Source of the DNA: Bemisia tabaci
Lineage: Eukaryota; Arthropoda; Insecta; Hemiptera; Aleyrodidae
Direction: 5' to 3'
DNA length: 64,000 bases
NCBI RefSeq assembly: GCF_918797505.1
Contig: NC_092797.1
Location: 47,900,157-47,964,156 of the forward strand
In this document: piece after piece, positions 10,854 through 20,320 of the stretch
Position numbering within the stretch: the stretch's first letter is position 1
Layout of the letters: each line of letters opens with the position of its first letter
Translations under genes and position numbers: made by a program
The notes under the pieces: generated by a model
The model's input: only the letters and a program-made list of their open reading frames with translations
Database searches by the model: none
What the model was told of the DNA's origin: nothing

Positions 10854-11045
10854 ATGGTTAATGGTAAGCTCCGAACCTTGAAACCCCAATCACGAGGCGA
10901 AAGGGGGTTAAGGAAAAGGTACGACAACGTTGGAGAGATTCAAAAATTTAATGTGGAAGAGCTTCGACTCGAGAGAGAAGCAGAGACTGTCGAAAGGAAA
11001 TTCCTGGAAGATCCAAAACAACGGTGCGGTGGAGCTCAACGGTGA
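10854..11045 (+). CDS. Unrecognised coding module, copy 2
   Basis: This 63-codon frame starts at an ATG in strong context (ACCACCATGG). Residues 8-30 closely match the module at 6058 (LKPQSRGERGLRKRYDNV, then xEIxKxNV), and the two copies then diverge into an acidic and basic tail (LEREAETVERKFLEDPK). The match is better at the protein level than the DNA level. This copy stops at 11043. No family was recognised. It may be a second exon-like copy of a repeat-borne ORF. Confidence 0.4.
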   Translation: MVNGKLRTLKPQSRGERGLRKRYDNVGEIQKFNVEELRLEREAETVERKFLEDPKQRCGGAQR

Positions 11046-11279
11046 TTTTTTGAAAAGTGGTCAATTTAAAATTTTGACCGGCTGTAACTTTTGAACAAGT
11101 GAACCGATTTTAATTTTATTTGCGTCATTTTTCTTGTCTTTTTAAGTTCTTTTTAACCACGTCTAAAAAAATGGGGGTTGCTATTTGAATTTTGAAAGTT
11201 GCCCCCCCTTGGGGCCCTCCAGGGGGGTCCACCAAGAAAAACCCCCCATCAAAAAATTTCCCCCTCCGGATGATGAAGA
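11046..11279. other. Unassigned, T-rich with G/C clusters
   Basis: No gene is seen. A pair of complementary G-rich and C-rich clusters (GCCCCCCCTTGGGG, AGGGGGGTCC) near 11202-11230 could form a short hairpin. Confidence 0.3.
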
Positions 11280-11441
11280 ATGCCACAAACCGCGACCTTC
11301 TATCTTTTTTTGTTCAAAAATTATACCCACTTTTCAGTTACTTTACGGACACCCGGTAAAAATGCCACAAACCGCGACCTTCTATCTTTTTTTGTTCAAA
11401 AATTATACCCACTTTTCAGTTACTTTACGGACACCCGGTAT
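11280..11441. repeat. 82-bp tandem duplication, essentially identical copies
   Basis: Copies at 11280-11361 and 11362-11441 start ATGCCACAAACCGCGACC and end ACGGACACCCGGTA. I see no difference between them except at the last bases. The identity implies a very recent event or an assembly artefact. Confidence 0.85.
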
Positions 11442-11536
11442 AATGTTCAGTTGGAGAAAAGGAGCTTTGGTAGAAATAACTGAGAATACGGCCCCACAAC
11501 GATAGAGCACCTCGGTGATAACTTGACAAGCACACA

Positions 11537-11630
11537 GCGGGTCGATTATCAAATCATTATCGAATGTACTCGATCGATATTTCCCTATCTTGCAATGCTA
11601 CTTATCGATCGAAGTCATTCGATAGGGATC
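11537..11630. mobile_element. MITE family C, right end lost
   Basis: It begins GCGGGTCGATTATCAAATC and folds on CTTGCAATG, with ATCGATCGAAGTCATTCGAT in the second arm. It matches the complete copy at 19835-19944 but lacks the final ATCGACCCGC. Confidence 0.6.
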
Positions 11631-11830
11631 CAAGAATCCAAGCAGGGGACCGCGAGCGCATGAGTCGATAGCCGGGACAGCGCGCTCCGCAGACCTTTCA
11701 GCAGGGACACCAACGTCCCTTTCCCGGCCGTGGTGTTTCATCACACTTTTTCCCTCCGTGAGCTGCGTTCGAAATTCGGAGGGACCGCGAGGGTCCCCGG
11801 CGCGGTGGCGCATCTCAAATTCAGCGGCGA

Positions 11831-12088
11831 TACATCGATTGATCTCCCATTGAAACCTGTTGAAAAGGATCGATAAGCAGAGTGTTCGCAACGAACACTT
11901 CGACAATCGATTCTTCGTCGTAGCTTCAAATAGGAAAGATCGATTATCGATCGTGGCAATACATCGATTGATCTCCCATTGAAACCTGTTGAAAAGGATC
12001 GATAAGCAGAGTGTTCGCACTGAACACTTCGACAATCGATTCTTCGTCGTAGCTTCAAATAGGAAAGATCGATTGTCGATCGTTCACG
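11831..12088. repeat. 129-bp tandem duplication of a family B-related MITE
   Basis: TACATCGATTGATCTCCC recurs at 11831 and 11960, followed in both copies by AAACCTGTTGAAAAGGATCG, a GTGTTCGC...GAACACTT palindrome and AATCGATTCTTCG. The internal layout is that of family B, but the spacing is shorter and only one terminus (TCACGCTTCGCCAC, about 12084) survives. The copies differ at very few positions. Confidence 0.7.
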
Positions 12089-12274
12089 CTTCGCCACCGC
12101 TCAAATTACGTCTCCGCGGTTACGCCCTCGCTTGCACCTCGTGTGTGCACCGAGCCGATGTTCCGCCGCGTGTTCGTAATAGATGTCTCCCGAAATGAAT
12201 ATTTTCATTTGTGCCGGGGCGCAAATTTGTCTCCGTCCTCAGCTCGTGACCGTTCCGTTCCGATCGCATCACCC

Positions 12275-12779
12275 CCGCACAGTGGATCGAGTCGATGGGG
12301 GAGGTCGGACAAACCTCGGCAACTTTAAAAGCTTATAACTGGATTACATTCTCCAAAAAGGAACCACTAGCATTGCAATGTTGCTAAGATTGTGCAACTT
12401 CTTTTGTCTTGGAGGAAAAACCCGATTATCCATTAATAGTTTCTATTTTACTCGATAAAAACTGTGAATTCAAGACAGAAATTACCATCTAAATTTCATA
12501 GTTTGTCACGATTTCCGCAATTTTATTGCAAAGGATGAAGTTGCACAATCTTAGCATCATTGGAATGCTAGTGGTTCCTTTTTGCAAAATGCAGTCCAAC
12601 TGATCCATTCATACAAAATGTTGAGGTTTAAAAAGTGGCTCCATTGAATTTCTCGGGAAATTTTCTCCGAGAAGCACCCCTAAAAATTTAAAATGTGACG
12701 AATCGAACATCAAAATTTACAATTTTGTTCAAAAATTCATGTCCAACGTTTCTGATTGACTCGATCCACAGTGCGTCGG
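12275..12779. mobile_element. Family E inverted-repeat element with a nested MITE
   Basis: The left end CCGCACAGTGGATCGAGTC, followed by GGAGGTCGGAC, is mirrored by GACTCGATCCACAGTGCG at the right end. Related copies lie at about 32793-33065 and 63038-63276. The shared interior includes AACTTTTAAAGCTTA and AGAAACACCCCTT-type words. This copy is longer because of an insertion at 12355-12583. Confidence 0.65.
12355..12583. mobile_element. MITE nested in family E
   Basis: AAAAAGGAACCACTAGCATT followed by GCAATGTTGCTAAGATTGTG at the left is mirrored at 12537-12583, giving inverted repeats of about 46 bp around an AT-rich centre. It has no coding capacity. Confidence 0.75.
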
Positions 12780-12820
12780 GACGGAACGTCTCCTCTTTAC
12801 CGCAACGGATTTCTCATCCC

Positions 12821-13599
12821 TGGAGTATCCACTTGAGAGGGGGGATACTTCGATTTTCAGTCGAGAAAAGTTCCCCTACATTCAGCCGTTTTCTGTTCAC
12901 GGGTTACTTTTTTCAAGAAAGCGTTCAAATTACTAATATCCCTTGAAACAAATTATAGTTACAAGGAGATAGGGGGGAAACGACTCCTAATTTTTGAGAC
13001 TAAAATATCACTAAAACAACTTTGTACTAATTTAGATTCGATGATTAACTGGAGTATCTACTTGAGAGGGGGGATACTGCGATTTTCAGTCGAGAAAAGT
13101 TTCCCTCCATTCAGCCGTTTTCTGTTCGTGGGTTACTATTTTCAAGATAGCGTTCAAATTACTAATATTCCTTGAAGAAAATTATAGTTACAAGTAGAGT
13201 CCCTTTATACTGAGAGTCAAGACAATTCGGCTCATGGATGTCACAAACGGGAATAAAGATTACAGAAATTGAACGTTTTTCGTAATCTTTGATCGGCCCA
13301 TTCTCAAATGCCTTTCTCCGTTCCTCCTCTCATTCCGTTTGTTCCTTGCCGAACCCGTAATTCCCTGGTCCATTCCAGGTTATAATCTTTGCAATTGGTG
13401 CAAATGTAATCTTTATTCCCGTTTGTGACACTGTGGAGGCCTAAAATACGGGAACCAATCAGAAATGGATTCAAATTGTCTTGACTCTCAGTATAAAGGG
13501 ACTGTAGTTACAAGGAGATAGGGGGGAAACGACTCCTGATTTTTGAGACAAAAATATCACTAAAACAACTTTTAGTAGAAATTTAGATTCAATGATTAA
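12821..13599. repeat. 229-bp tandem duplication, second copy interrupted
   Basis: Copy 1 spans about 12821-13049 and copy 2 starts at 13050 (TGGAGTATCTACTTGAGAG). Copy 2 runs to 13194, is interrupted by a MITE, and resumes at 13515 (GAGATAGGGGGGAAACGACT) to about 13599. Because only copy 2 carries the MITE, the insertion came after the duplication or the duplication occurred without it. Confidence 0.8.
13195..13504. mobile_element. 310-bp MITE with 10-bp TSD
   Basis: The terminal inverted repeat is AGTCCCTTTATACTGAGAGT plus 11 further bases, mirrored by ACTCTCAGTATAAAGGGACT. TAGTTACAAG flanks it at 13185-13194 and 13505-13514, and copy 1 of the surrounding duplication has this word only once. 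An inner inverted pair (CACAAACGGGAATAAAGATT) extends the fold. A 9-10 bp TSD suggests a Mutator-like origin, but that is inference. Confidence 0.85.
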
Positions 13600-13935
13600 C
13601 ATTCAAACCTCTACTTGCGAATGTCCTACTCCCGGTTTTAAAACTATCTTTCAAAGAGGTTGAGCATTGACGTGTGAAATACGGAAAAAAAGGAGCTCTG
13701 AGGCCTTGCAGTTAGAAACAACGTAAAATAATACCCGCCAGGAAATGATCCGTGAAAAGAGCGTTTTCATGGCGCAAAGAAAGACAATAAAAAAGCTACT
13801 CGTGCTCCGCTTTGAGTGCGAACTTGGCTGCAGCTTCATTACCGAATCGCGATTCACCGCCTTAAAAATGTGTTCACAGTCGACTAATTAAAAGCTAAAC
13901 TTTAGCGATAAACATTCTCGGCTGGAGTCTTCGGT

Positions 13936-14290
13936 GTTTCTTTCAGTGGCGTGGCGTGCTTAGCGATATATCGATTGATCAGTCATGTAAACCTATGGAA
14001 AAGTATCGATAAACAAAGTGTTCGCAGCGAACACCTTAATTCTCGATTATTCATCATATAACTTCAAATGGGAAACAGTGGCGTGGCGTAAATTGCGATA
14101 TATCGATTGTTCTGCCATTTAAACCTATGGTAAAGAATCGATTATTAAGGTGTTCGCTGCGAACACTCTATTTATCGATCCTTTTCCATAGGTTTAAATG
14201 ACAAAACAATCGATATATCGCAAAGCACGCCACGCCACTGATGGGAAAATATCGACAGATCGCAAAGCACGCCACGCCACTGGTTTCTTT
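13936..14290. mobile_element. hAT-type MITE family B, outer copy (13944-14282) with TSD
   Basis: The outer copy begins CAGTGGCGTGGCGTGCTTAG at 13944 and ends CACGCCACGCCACTG at 14282. It is flanked by an exact 8-bp duplication, GTTTCTTT, at 13936-13943 and 14283-14290. The interior has ATCGAT words and the GTGTTCGCAGCGAACACC palindrome. A second family B copy sits inside it. The 8-bp TSD and CAGTG-type terminus fit the hAT superfamily, but no transposase is present. Confidence 0.9.
14076..14240. mobile_element. hAT-type MITE family B, inner copy
   Basis: This 165-bp copy runs from CAGTGGCGTGGCGTAAATTG to GCACGCCACGCCACTG. It is flanked by an exact 8-bp duplication of outer-copy sequence, ATGGGAAA, at 14068-14075 and 14241-14248. 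The insertion therefore landed in a pre-existing member of its own family, in the opposite internal orientation. Confidence 0.92.
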
Positions 14291-14391
14291 CTGACATGGA
14301 TGTCACGAGTGTCGTTTTAAAGTATACTTGAAGCGTGGGTGATGAAGAATCTTGGCAAGTTACGGGGAAGAACAACGCCTGCTGGTGGGCA

Positions 14392-14635
14392 AGCGATAGA
14401 CAAAGAAGACAAACGGCATATACAGGGATGTAATTGGTGAAAATGGGTGGTTGCAATGGACAAAGAAGGTGAGTAATCGACTAGTTAACGGCAACCCACC
14501 AAAGACCCTTTACTTAGTCCATTATCTTCTCCCCTGGTATACAACAACCACTCGTTGCAACCAACAGGATCGCTCTCTACTCCCTTTATCTTCTTTGTCC
14601 ATAGCTTCGTCTATAAATTTCACCGATCAGCCCGC
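14392..14635. mobile_element. Family A foldback MITE, left end truncated
   Basis: It contains GATAGACAAAGAAGACAAAC, the conserved centre (ACGGCAACCCACC, TTAGTCCATTAT) and the right end ATTTCACCGATCAGCCCGC. The first 15 bases of the usual terminus are missing or replaced. Confidence 0.65.
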
Positions 14636-14746
14636 ACATGACATGGTTTCTGATCGGGATCTTGTTTCGGATAGCTTACGAGGGTAAGAATTTCGTTGTC
14701 TTCACATTTAGAGAGGAATCGCGATTCGTTCCTTTAGTCGACTCCT

Positions 14747-15019
14747 GCGGGTCGATTATTGAAATTGATAGACAAAGCTATAGACAAAGAAGACAAAAGG
14801 GATTTGCAGGGATCCTATTGGTGGAAGCGGGTGGTTGCAATGGACAAAGGACGTGGGTGATAGACTAACTAACGGCAACCCACGAGAGACCCGATAATTA
14901 GTCCATCAATTTCTCCCTTTGTCTATAAGAGCCACCCGGTTGCACCTATAGGATCGCTTCTTACTCTCTATGTCTTCTTTGTCTATCGCTTTGTCTATCA
15001 ATTTCAATAATCAGTCCGC
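14747..15019. mobile_element. Family A foldback MITE, full copy
   Basis: The terminus GCGGGTCGATTATTGAAATT plus TGATAGACAAAGC is mirrored by GTCTATCAATTTCAATAATC and AGTCCGC. The centre carries ACTAACTAACGGCAACCCAC and TTAGTCCATCA, which form a second inverted pair. Family A copies recur at 14392, 15899, 26185, 37393, 54001 and 56667. No consistent TSD was found. Confidence 0.8.
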
Positions 15020-15236
15020 TGGCAGGATTCGTGGATGCAAAATTAATTATTAAACAGAATAAAAGATTTATTTACGAACAATTTAGGCTTTATTAGGTTG
15101 AAATACTTCACGGAAGTAGAAAATGTACGAATTCTGGTAAGAGCTTACACAGCTTCCGGACGTTGCCGCTTTTGAAGAAGGGTTGTGAAAATAACTGCTG
15201 AAGTTGTTCGGTGACTTAAACACAATGAGAGGTTCC
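15020..15236. other. Unassigned AT-rich spacer
   Basis: No gene or repeat is recognised between two inverted-repeat elements. Confidence 0.3.
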
Positions 15237-15819
15237 AGCAGGCTGATTATTTACTTTCATAGATCTCGGCTATAGATCTGCAAATCTCATCTATCGCGCA
15301 TCTATGATCAAACTATTTGTGATTCTACACTGTGATTCTATCCGATGGATGAGCGATAGATCAGCAGAATTGGAATACAGTGTTGAACGATTGCTTTGAG
15401 ATGAAAATAATCGTTCTAACCAATCAGACACCTTGATTCACCGAGTGAAGAAGAAGAAGCGCGTAGGAAACCTAACCTCCGAATAGATCATTTATCGTGT
15501 TTTACTCGACTCCGTCTTATCAGCTACCGTGGCGCAGAGGATAGCGGCGTCGATATTCAGTCGCTACCAATCCGAGCGATGGTGGGTTCGAATCCCGCCG
15601 CGGCAGTACCAGTCGGCCAATCAGAAGCACAGTTTTAATAGATGTCACCGCATCTACTGCCTTAGGGCCGGGGGATCCGCATCAATCAGTGGATCTATCG
15701 CTGGGTCTATTGAAATTAGTTCTGAATCGCTCGGAATTTCTGTCTCTTAGATCCGCAGCCCGCATCTATCAAGGTCAATAGATGAGGGGAGTAAATCATC
15801 CGCCTGCAGGAATGGTCAT
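15237..15819. mobile_element. Inverted-repeat element (family G) carrying a tRNA-like segment
   Basis: GCAGGCTGATTATTTACTTT at the left is mirrored by GGGAGTAAATCATCCGCCTGC at about 15800-15819. The interior is rich in CATCTAT/ATAGATC words in both orientations. The tRNA-like segment at 15525-15605 lies in the middle. It could be a composite of a MITE and a tRNA-derived SINE. Confidence 0.55.
15525..15605 (+). other. tRNA-derived sequence (tRNA pseudogene or SINE head)
   Basis: A near-complete tRNA fold is visible. The acceptor strands TACCGTG (15525-15531) and CGCGGCA (15599-15605) pair with one mismatch. The D-arm is CGC...GCG around AGAGGATA. The T-arm is perfect, GTGGG with loop TTCGAAT and CCCGC (15582-15598). 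Box A-like (TGGCGCAGAGG) and box B-like (GGGTTCGAATCCC) promoter elements are intact. The anticodon arm region (about 15547-15581) is too long and does not fold canonically, so I do not call a functional tRNA gene. The position inside an inverted-repeat element favours a SINE or a captured tRNA. Confidence 0.65.
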
Positions 15820-15898
15820 CTATGCGCGATAGGCGTGGACGACGAATAGCTCCAGACGCCTTTACAAATTCAGACGAGGAGACGCTCCTCCTTGAGCA

Positions 15899-16172
15899 GC
15901 GGGCCGATTATTGAAACTGATGGACAAAGCTATAGACAAAAGAAGACATAGGGAGTATGGAGCGATCCTATTGGTTGACATGGTTGGTTCTTATAGACTA
16001 AGGAAGAAAATTATGGACTAACGGTCGGGTCTTCAGTGGCTTGCCGTTAGTTAGTCCATTACCTACCTCCTATGTCCATTGCCACCACCTGCTTCCACCA
16101 ATAGGATCCCTCCAAATCCCTTTTGCCGTCTTTGTCTAAAGCTTTGTCTATAAGTTTCAATAATCGGCCCGC
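15899..16172. mobile_element. Family A foldback MITE, full copy
   Basis: The terminus GCGGGCCGATTATTGAAACT and the mirrored AGTTTCAATAATCGGCCCGC bound it. The centre keeps the GGTCTTCAGTGGCTTGCCGT variant of the family. Confidence 0.8.
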
Positions 16173-16798
16173 AGCTGAAAGCAGTCTTTTCAAAAGTGGA
16201 AGAGATCCAGTCTGCGCTGCAGGGGGCTAGATCGTTTGATCGTCCTAAATCGTATTTCCGTCGCAGTATTTTCCTTCACTACAATCTCTTGTCATCCTAT
16301 CTCCCGAAAAGTTTGAATGTCTCCTTCGTTTTTTCGGGTGCAGTTTTCTCTCACAGGAAAATCGCAATGGAGCCAGTGCTTTTTTTACGGGTTCAAACGC
16401 AAGGATCCAAGTTCCGAGAAAGACGGTTGCAAAATTGAGCGTGCGCCCTATCTGCCGAACTCATATTCGATCGGTGTAATTTTTTGAGTCCAAACGATTG
16501 AGCGCACGCCAAATTAAACGGTGAAATAAAAGCACGAGTCGCGTTGAAAACACGAAACTACTTTGAATGAGATTCGCCAACAGGACAACATCCCGTAGCT
16601 CTTTTCACGCCGTGATATCCCATAAAAAATATTCAGCGTTTATTAAGTAGTTATTGATTTGAATCGTACGTCCCTCCCAAAACGGTTCATCAACACCTTG
16701 TAATTTTTCATCTCTTAATTGCCGCCCCTTAACTTCGAATCTTCCGAGGTTTGAGAGGTCTTTTCCTTATGTCTCTGGGGCGGGCTTGCCCTGGCGTC
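16173..16798. other. Unassigned spacer
   Basis: The frame at about 16196-16438 has no motif. No repeat is recognised. Confidence 0.3.
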
Positions 16799-16966
16799 CA
16801 GTGGCGTGACTTGCGATGTATCGATTGTTATGCCATTTAAACCTATGGTAAATAATCGATTATCAAGCCGTTCGCTGCGAACATCATGTTTATCGATCCA
16901 TTTTCATAGGTTTCAATGGCATAACAATCGATACATCACAATTCGCGCCACGCCACTGCTGACGTC
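16791..16966. mobile_element. hAT-type MITE family B (16799-16958)
   Basis: It starts CAGTGGCGTGACTTGCG and ends GCGCCACGCCACTG. The flanks CTGGCGTC and CTGACGTC match at 7 of 8 bases, consistent with an aged TSD. Confidence 0.85.
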
Positions 16967-17219
16967 CGTTCTGCAGGTCCCGACGAAGCTATTTAAAGTT
17001 CAATTTATTAAATAGTTTGATCTATGAGATCCCATCGACGACGGATTTTATTCTTCGTCGACCCATTAAACGTAATTCCTCGAGGAAAACTTTAAATCTT
17101 CCATCGGTATCAATCGGAGTGCTCTGTAAACTGTTCTTGAAAAAATTCGATTCGTGATCGTGCGGACTGTCCAGCATCATACGAGAAATGACCCGAGAGT
17201 AATAGGATGATTCAATTCG

Positions 17220-17236
17220 CCCCCCCCCCCCCCCTC
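17220..17236. repeat. Poly(C) run
   Basis: There is an uninterrupted run of about 16 C. Length may be unreliable in an assembly. Confidence 0.7.
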
Positions 17237-17449
17237 ATTCCACGAAAAGTAAAACTTAACGTGCAATTTAAACGAAGCTCTGAACAGAGGGATTTGAGGA
17301 AAATCCAACGAGTCTTGACTCTTCTCTGTTGGCTTAGATTTTTCTGAAGAATAACATTTAACAAAAGACGGGTAACGAGATCGTTTGCAAGTGCCGTTTT
17401 AGTTGAAAAAAATACATCACATCCAACGAAAATTTTGTCAAAGCACTTC

Positions 17450-17775
17450 CAGGAGGAGCAACAATTGCTTGCCGCACAAATGTTTGATTCCTTGTCCGAA
17501 TGAATTTAATGTTAAGAAATTCTCCTCGAATGAAGTTCATCACAAAAAATGAAGAAGAAGTCCTGATGAGCAACAATTGCTTGCCGCACACATTTTGGAA
17601 TCTTTGTCCGCATGAATTTAAGGTTTAGAAATTCTCCTCGAATGAAGTTCATCACAAAAAATGTAGAAGGCTCCTGATGAGCAGCAAATGCTTGCACAAA
17701 TGTTTGATTCCTTTTCCGGCAAGATTTAATGTTTAGAAATCCCCCTCGGATGGAGTTCATCACAAGAAAAGGAGG
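17450..17775. repeat. Imperfect tandem repeat, about 110 bp, three copies
   Basis: TTCTCCTCGAATGAAGTTCA is found at 17520 and 17632, and a variant (TCCCCCTCGGATGGAG) at 17740. GAGCAACAATTGCTTGC is interspersed. The copies have diverged by substitutions and small indels. Confidence 0.7.
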
Positions 17776-18192
17776 ATTCCAATACCCCCTCAAAAAGGGT
17801 TGCCACAAAATTTGAAAATAAAATTCCCTGACAGATTTGAGTAAAATTCAATAACAACTGTCGAAGGTATGCCAAAAGGCCAAAAAGGCCAAATTTGAAA
17901 TAGATTCTGGGTAAAATTTGTTGTTTTAAACGTCGGATTCATGCTAAAGAGCTAATAAAAGTAAACTAAGAAGTTTCCCACAACACTTTCGTTTTTCTCC
18001 CTGCCATTTCAAGATTTTCCCTGTCTATTTAAAATTCCCTGACATGTCCAGGTTTTCCCTGACTTCGGCAACCCTGCCTCGAAGAAAATTCACCACTTCC
18101 AGTGTTCTCGAAATTTCAAACTATTGATCGATTGTCCAATCGATCTGGAAAAATCTGCAGGAAGACTATCAACACTTTCCCGTTTCCAAGAC

Positions 18193-18372
18193 GGCAACTC
18201 TCGTGGCGTGGCGTGCCTAGCGATATATAGATTGATCGGCCATTTAAACCTATGAAAAAGGATCGATAAACAAGGGGTTCGCAACGAACACCTTAATAAT
18301 CGATTCTTTATCACAGATTAACATTGGGAGATAGCGATTATCGATAATTGACGCCTCGCCACTGGGCAATTC
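18193..18372. mobile_element. hAT-type MITE family B (18201-18364)
   Basis: The left terminus is TCGTGGCGTGGCGTGCC and the right ends GCCTCGCCACTG. The flanks GGCAACTC and GGCAATTC match at 7 of 8. The central palindrome has decayed (GGGTTCGCAACGAACACC). Confidence 0.82.
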
Positions 18373-19429
18373 CTCGACGATAGTTTTCACAATCGCCACG
18401 AAACCAACCCTGATTCTCACCCTCGGTTTCTGGCCCAACGCAAAACGCGCGAAAAAAGCCCGGTCCTCAAATATTGGACAATTTGGAGGCTCTTGAGAAA
18501 GTGTGTTCTTCGGGCGCGGACTGTGTCAATATTTCCGATCCGGCCCTCGAATCGACGCGTTGTGTCATGTACGTCCGAACGTCATGCCGCACAATTCGTC
18601 ACGTGCACTCAAAAGCTGGCCAAGCCTATCTTAAAGCTTAAAATGTCTTACGCATTACGTTTGACTGATAGTATTTGTATATCTTAGGGTTTTCTTGTAT
18701 TCATAGGGGTTTTTTTTTTCTTTTTATTTTTCCGATTATACGTATCACTAGTCTCTTCAGATACGTTCACATTAGTTCGTTCTTTTAGCAAGAAATAACA
18801 CTTTCCTGGAGAATTCGCATGCACGATCTGCATCGCCTCATCTGAGAGTACCTAAAGAGCTAATTTCGTGGTGTTTTGAATGATTTTTTTTGTAATACGG
18901 GAAATAGAGTAAACATAGATTTAGAAGTGAGAAAACGCTCATCCTAGCAACGTCAACAGGCACCATTGCTCATTTAAAAGTCGATTTTTCATGTTTTCAT
19001 CTTAATTTACATGAGCATCTACATCGCCTATTTCCTTCACAAAATGTAATGTATCATTGAAAGGGTAGTGGATAACTGCTGTTGCGTACAAGAAAATCCT
19101 GCTGATTATGAGAACCCTCAGATAATATTTCGCAACAACTCTGCTATCAAAAGAATTTAAAAACACATATTTTGGCGTATTAAATCATTTTGTCCTATCT
19201 CCATCAGGAATGGTTCGGTTTTTAAACTAAGGGTATCCTCGTCGCGTTCAGGCCTCTCGGCAGTTTCCACTTACGGACGAAGTTCATCAAAATCAGACAC
19301 GTGCAAATTCTCCATTCCGACCGTTGCATATACGTTTTGCTGCTGTTATTTCAGTTCCTTTGCCTGCACGCGGTATTATGACCAGATTCTGCGGTCAAAT
19401 ACTACAGTCTGCTGGTGCCCTGTCATTCA
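18373..19429. other. Unassigned AT-rich stretch
   Basis: A moderately GC-rich patch at 18400-18620 gives short open frames without motifs. The rest is AT-rich with no repeats recognised. Confidence 0.3.
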
Positions 19430-19660
19430 AATTCCTTGCTTTTTCAGTACCTATTCCTCGCTACTTCCTTGCTTTCCGGAAAATTCCTTTTTTGGCTAGT
19501 CTCAAAAATCCTTGCATATTCCGTAACTTTTGCTTACTTTTTCTGTAACTCACACGCATGTTTAACTATATAATCGGACTGGGAAAGTGGAATGGTGGAA
19601 TAACGAAGGAATAAACCGAAAAACACGAGGAATCCGGGATGCTGATTAATGGATTATGCT
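19430..19660. repeat. Dispersed repeat I, copy 1
   Basis: TTCCTTGCTTTTTCAGTACC, then several CCTTGCTTTCC/AAAATTCCTTTTTT words and finally ACCGAAAAACACGAGGAATC, match in the same order at 44575-44820. It is non-coding and probably a degenerate mobile element. Confidence 0.55.
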
Positions 19661-19795
19661 AGAAAATCGCATGCGACCAAGGCTACTTTCTAGAGTGTGT
19701 CACAGACATCTCGAATTTCCGTACCTATTTTTACCGAAATTCCGTACCTCCGTATACCGACCTTCCGAAATCCGTGCTTTTTCGGCGTATCTGTC

Positions 19796-20320
19796 GGCGG
19801 AAATTGGTCAAATCAGGCATTTCATCGAATGCCTGCGGGTCGATTGTTGAATCGTTATCGAATGATCTCGATCGATAAATCCCTATCTTCACAATGCAAT
19901 ATATCGATCAAGGTTATTCGATAACGATTCAACTATCGACCCGCTGGGCCGGTAGTCAAATATTGACAGTTCACGGAATCCTGTAAGCTTATGGCGAGGA
20001 GTTCACGGGTTTTCAATATTTTGGGAATAATAACTCGTCGAATCTGCAAATTCTCTTTATTCCGTCCTTTATACGTGGATTTAGCATATTTAAATGTTAA
20101 AATTCTAAAAATTCTATGTATTATGACGTGCTGAGAATTTCGTGATAATACATTATCGTATTCAGGATCTTGAGATCGTTGAAAATACTACTGAATGCTG
20201 CATGTTTTTACAGAGAATGTTTCCTTACAGTAGCAACGAATTATTTTGCCCAAAATTAGGGTAATAAGTCAAAATTTCAATCTAAGTAGGAATATTTGAC
20301 TTTTTTTAACTATTTGCCTT
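19796..20320. mobile_element. MITE family H interrupted by a family C MITE
   Basis: The left end (GGTCAAATCAGGCATTTCAT then CGAATGCCT) stops at 19834 and resumes after the family C element as GGCCGGTAGTCAAATATT. The right end TTAACTATTTGCCTT is at 20320. The interior ACAGAGAATGTTTCC and AGCAACGAATTA match, inverted, the copy at 44005. Confidence 0.6.
19835..19944. mobile_element. MITE family C, complete 110-bp palindromic copy
   Basis: GCGGGTCGATTGTTGAATCG followed by TTATCGAATGATCTCGATCG is mirrored to the end ATCGACCCGC. The whole element is essentially one hairpin. Confidence 0.8.

Noticed and set aside
14172..14456. Frames with the theme NRLLRCSLRTPCLSILFHRF, also near 18090, 43294, 51000 and 63209
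   Set aside because: They are translations of family B MITEs, which explains why they recur.
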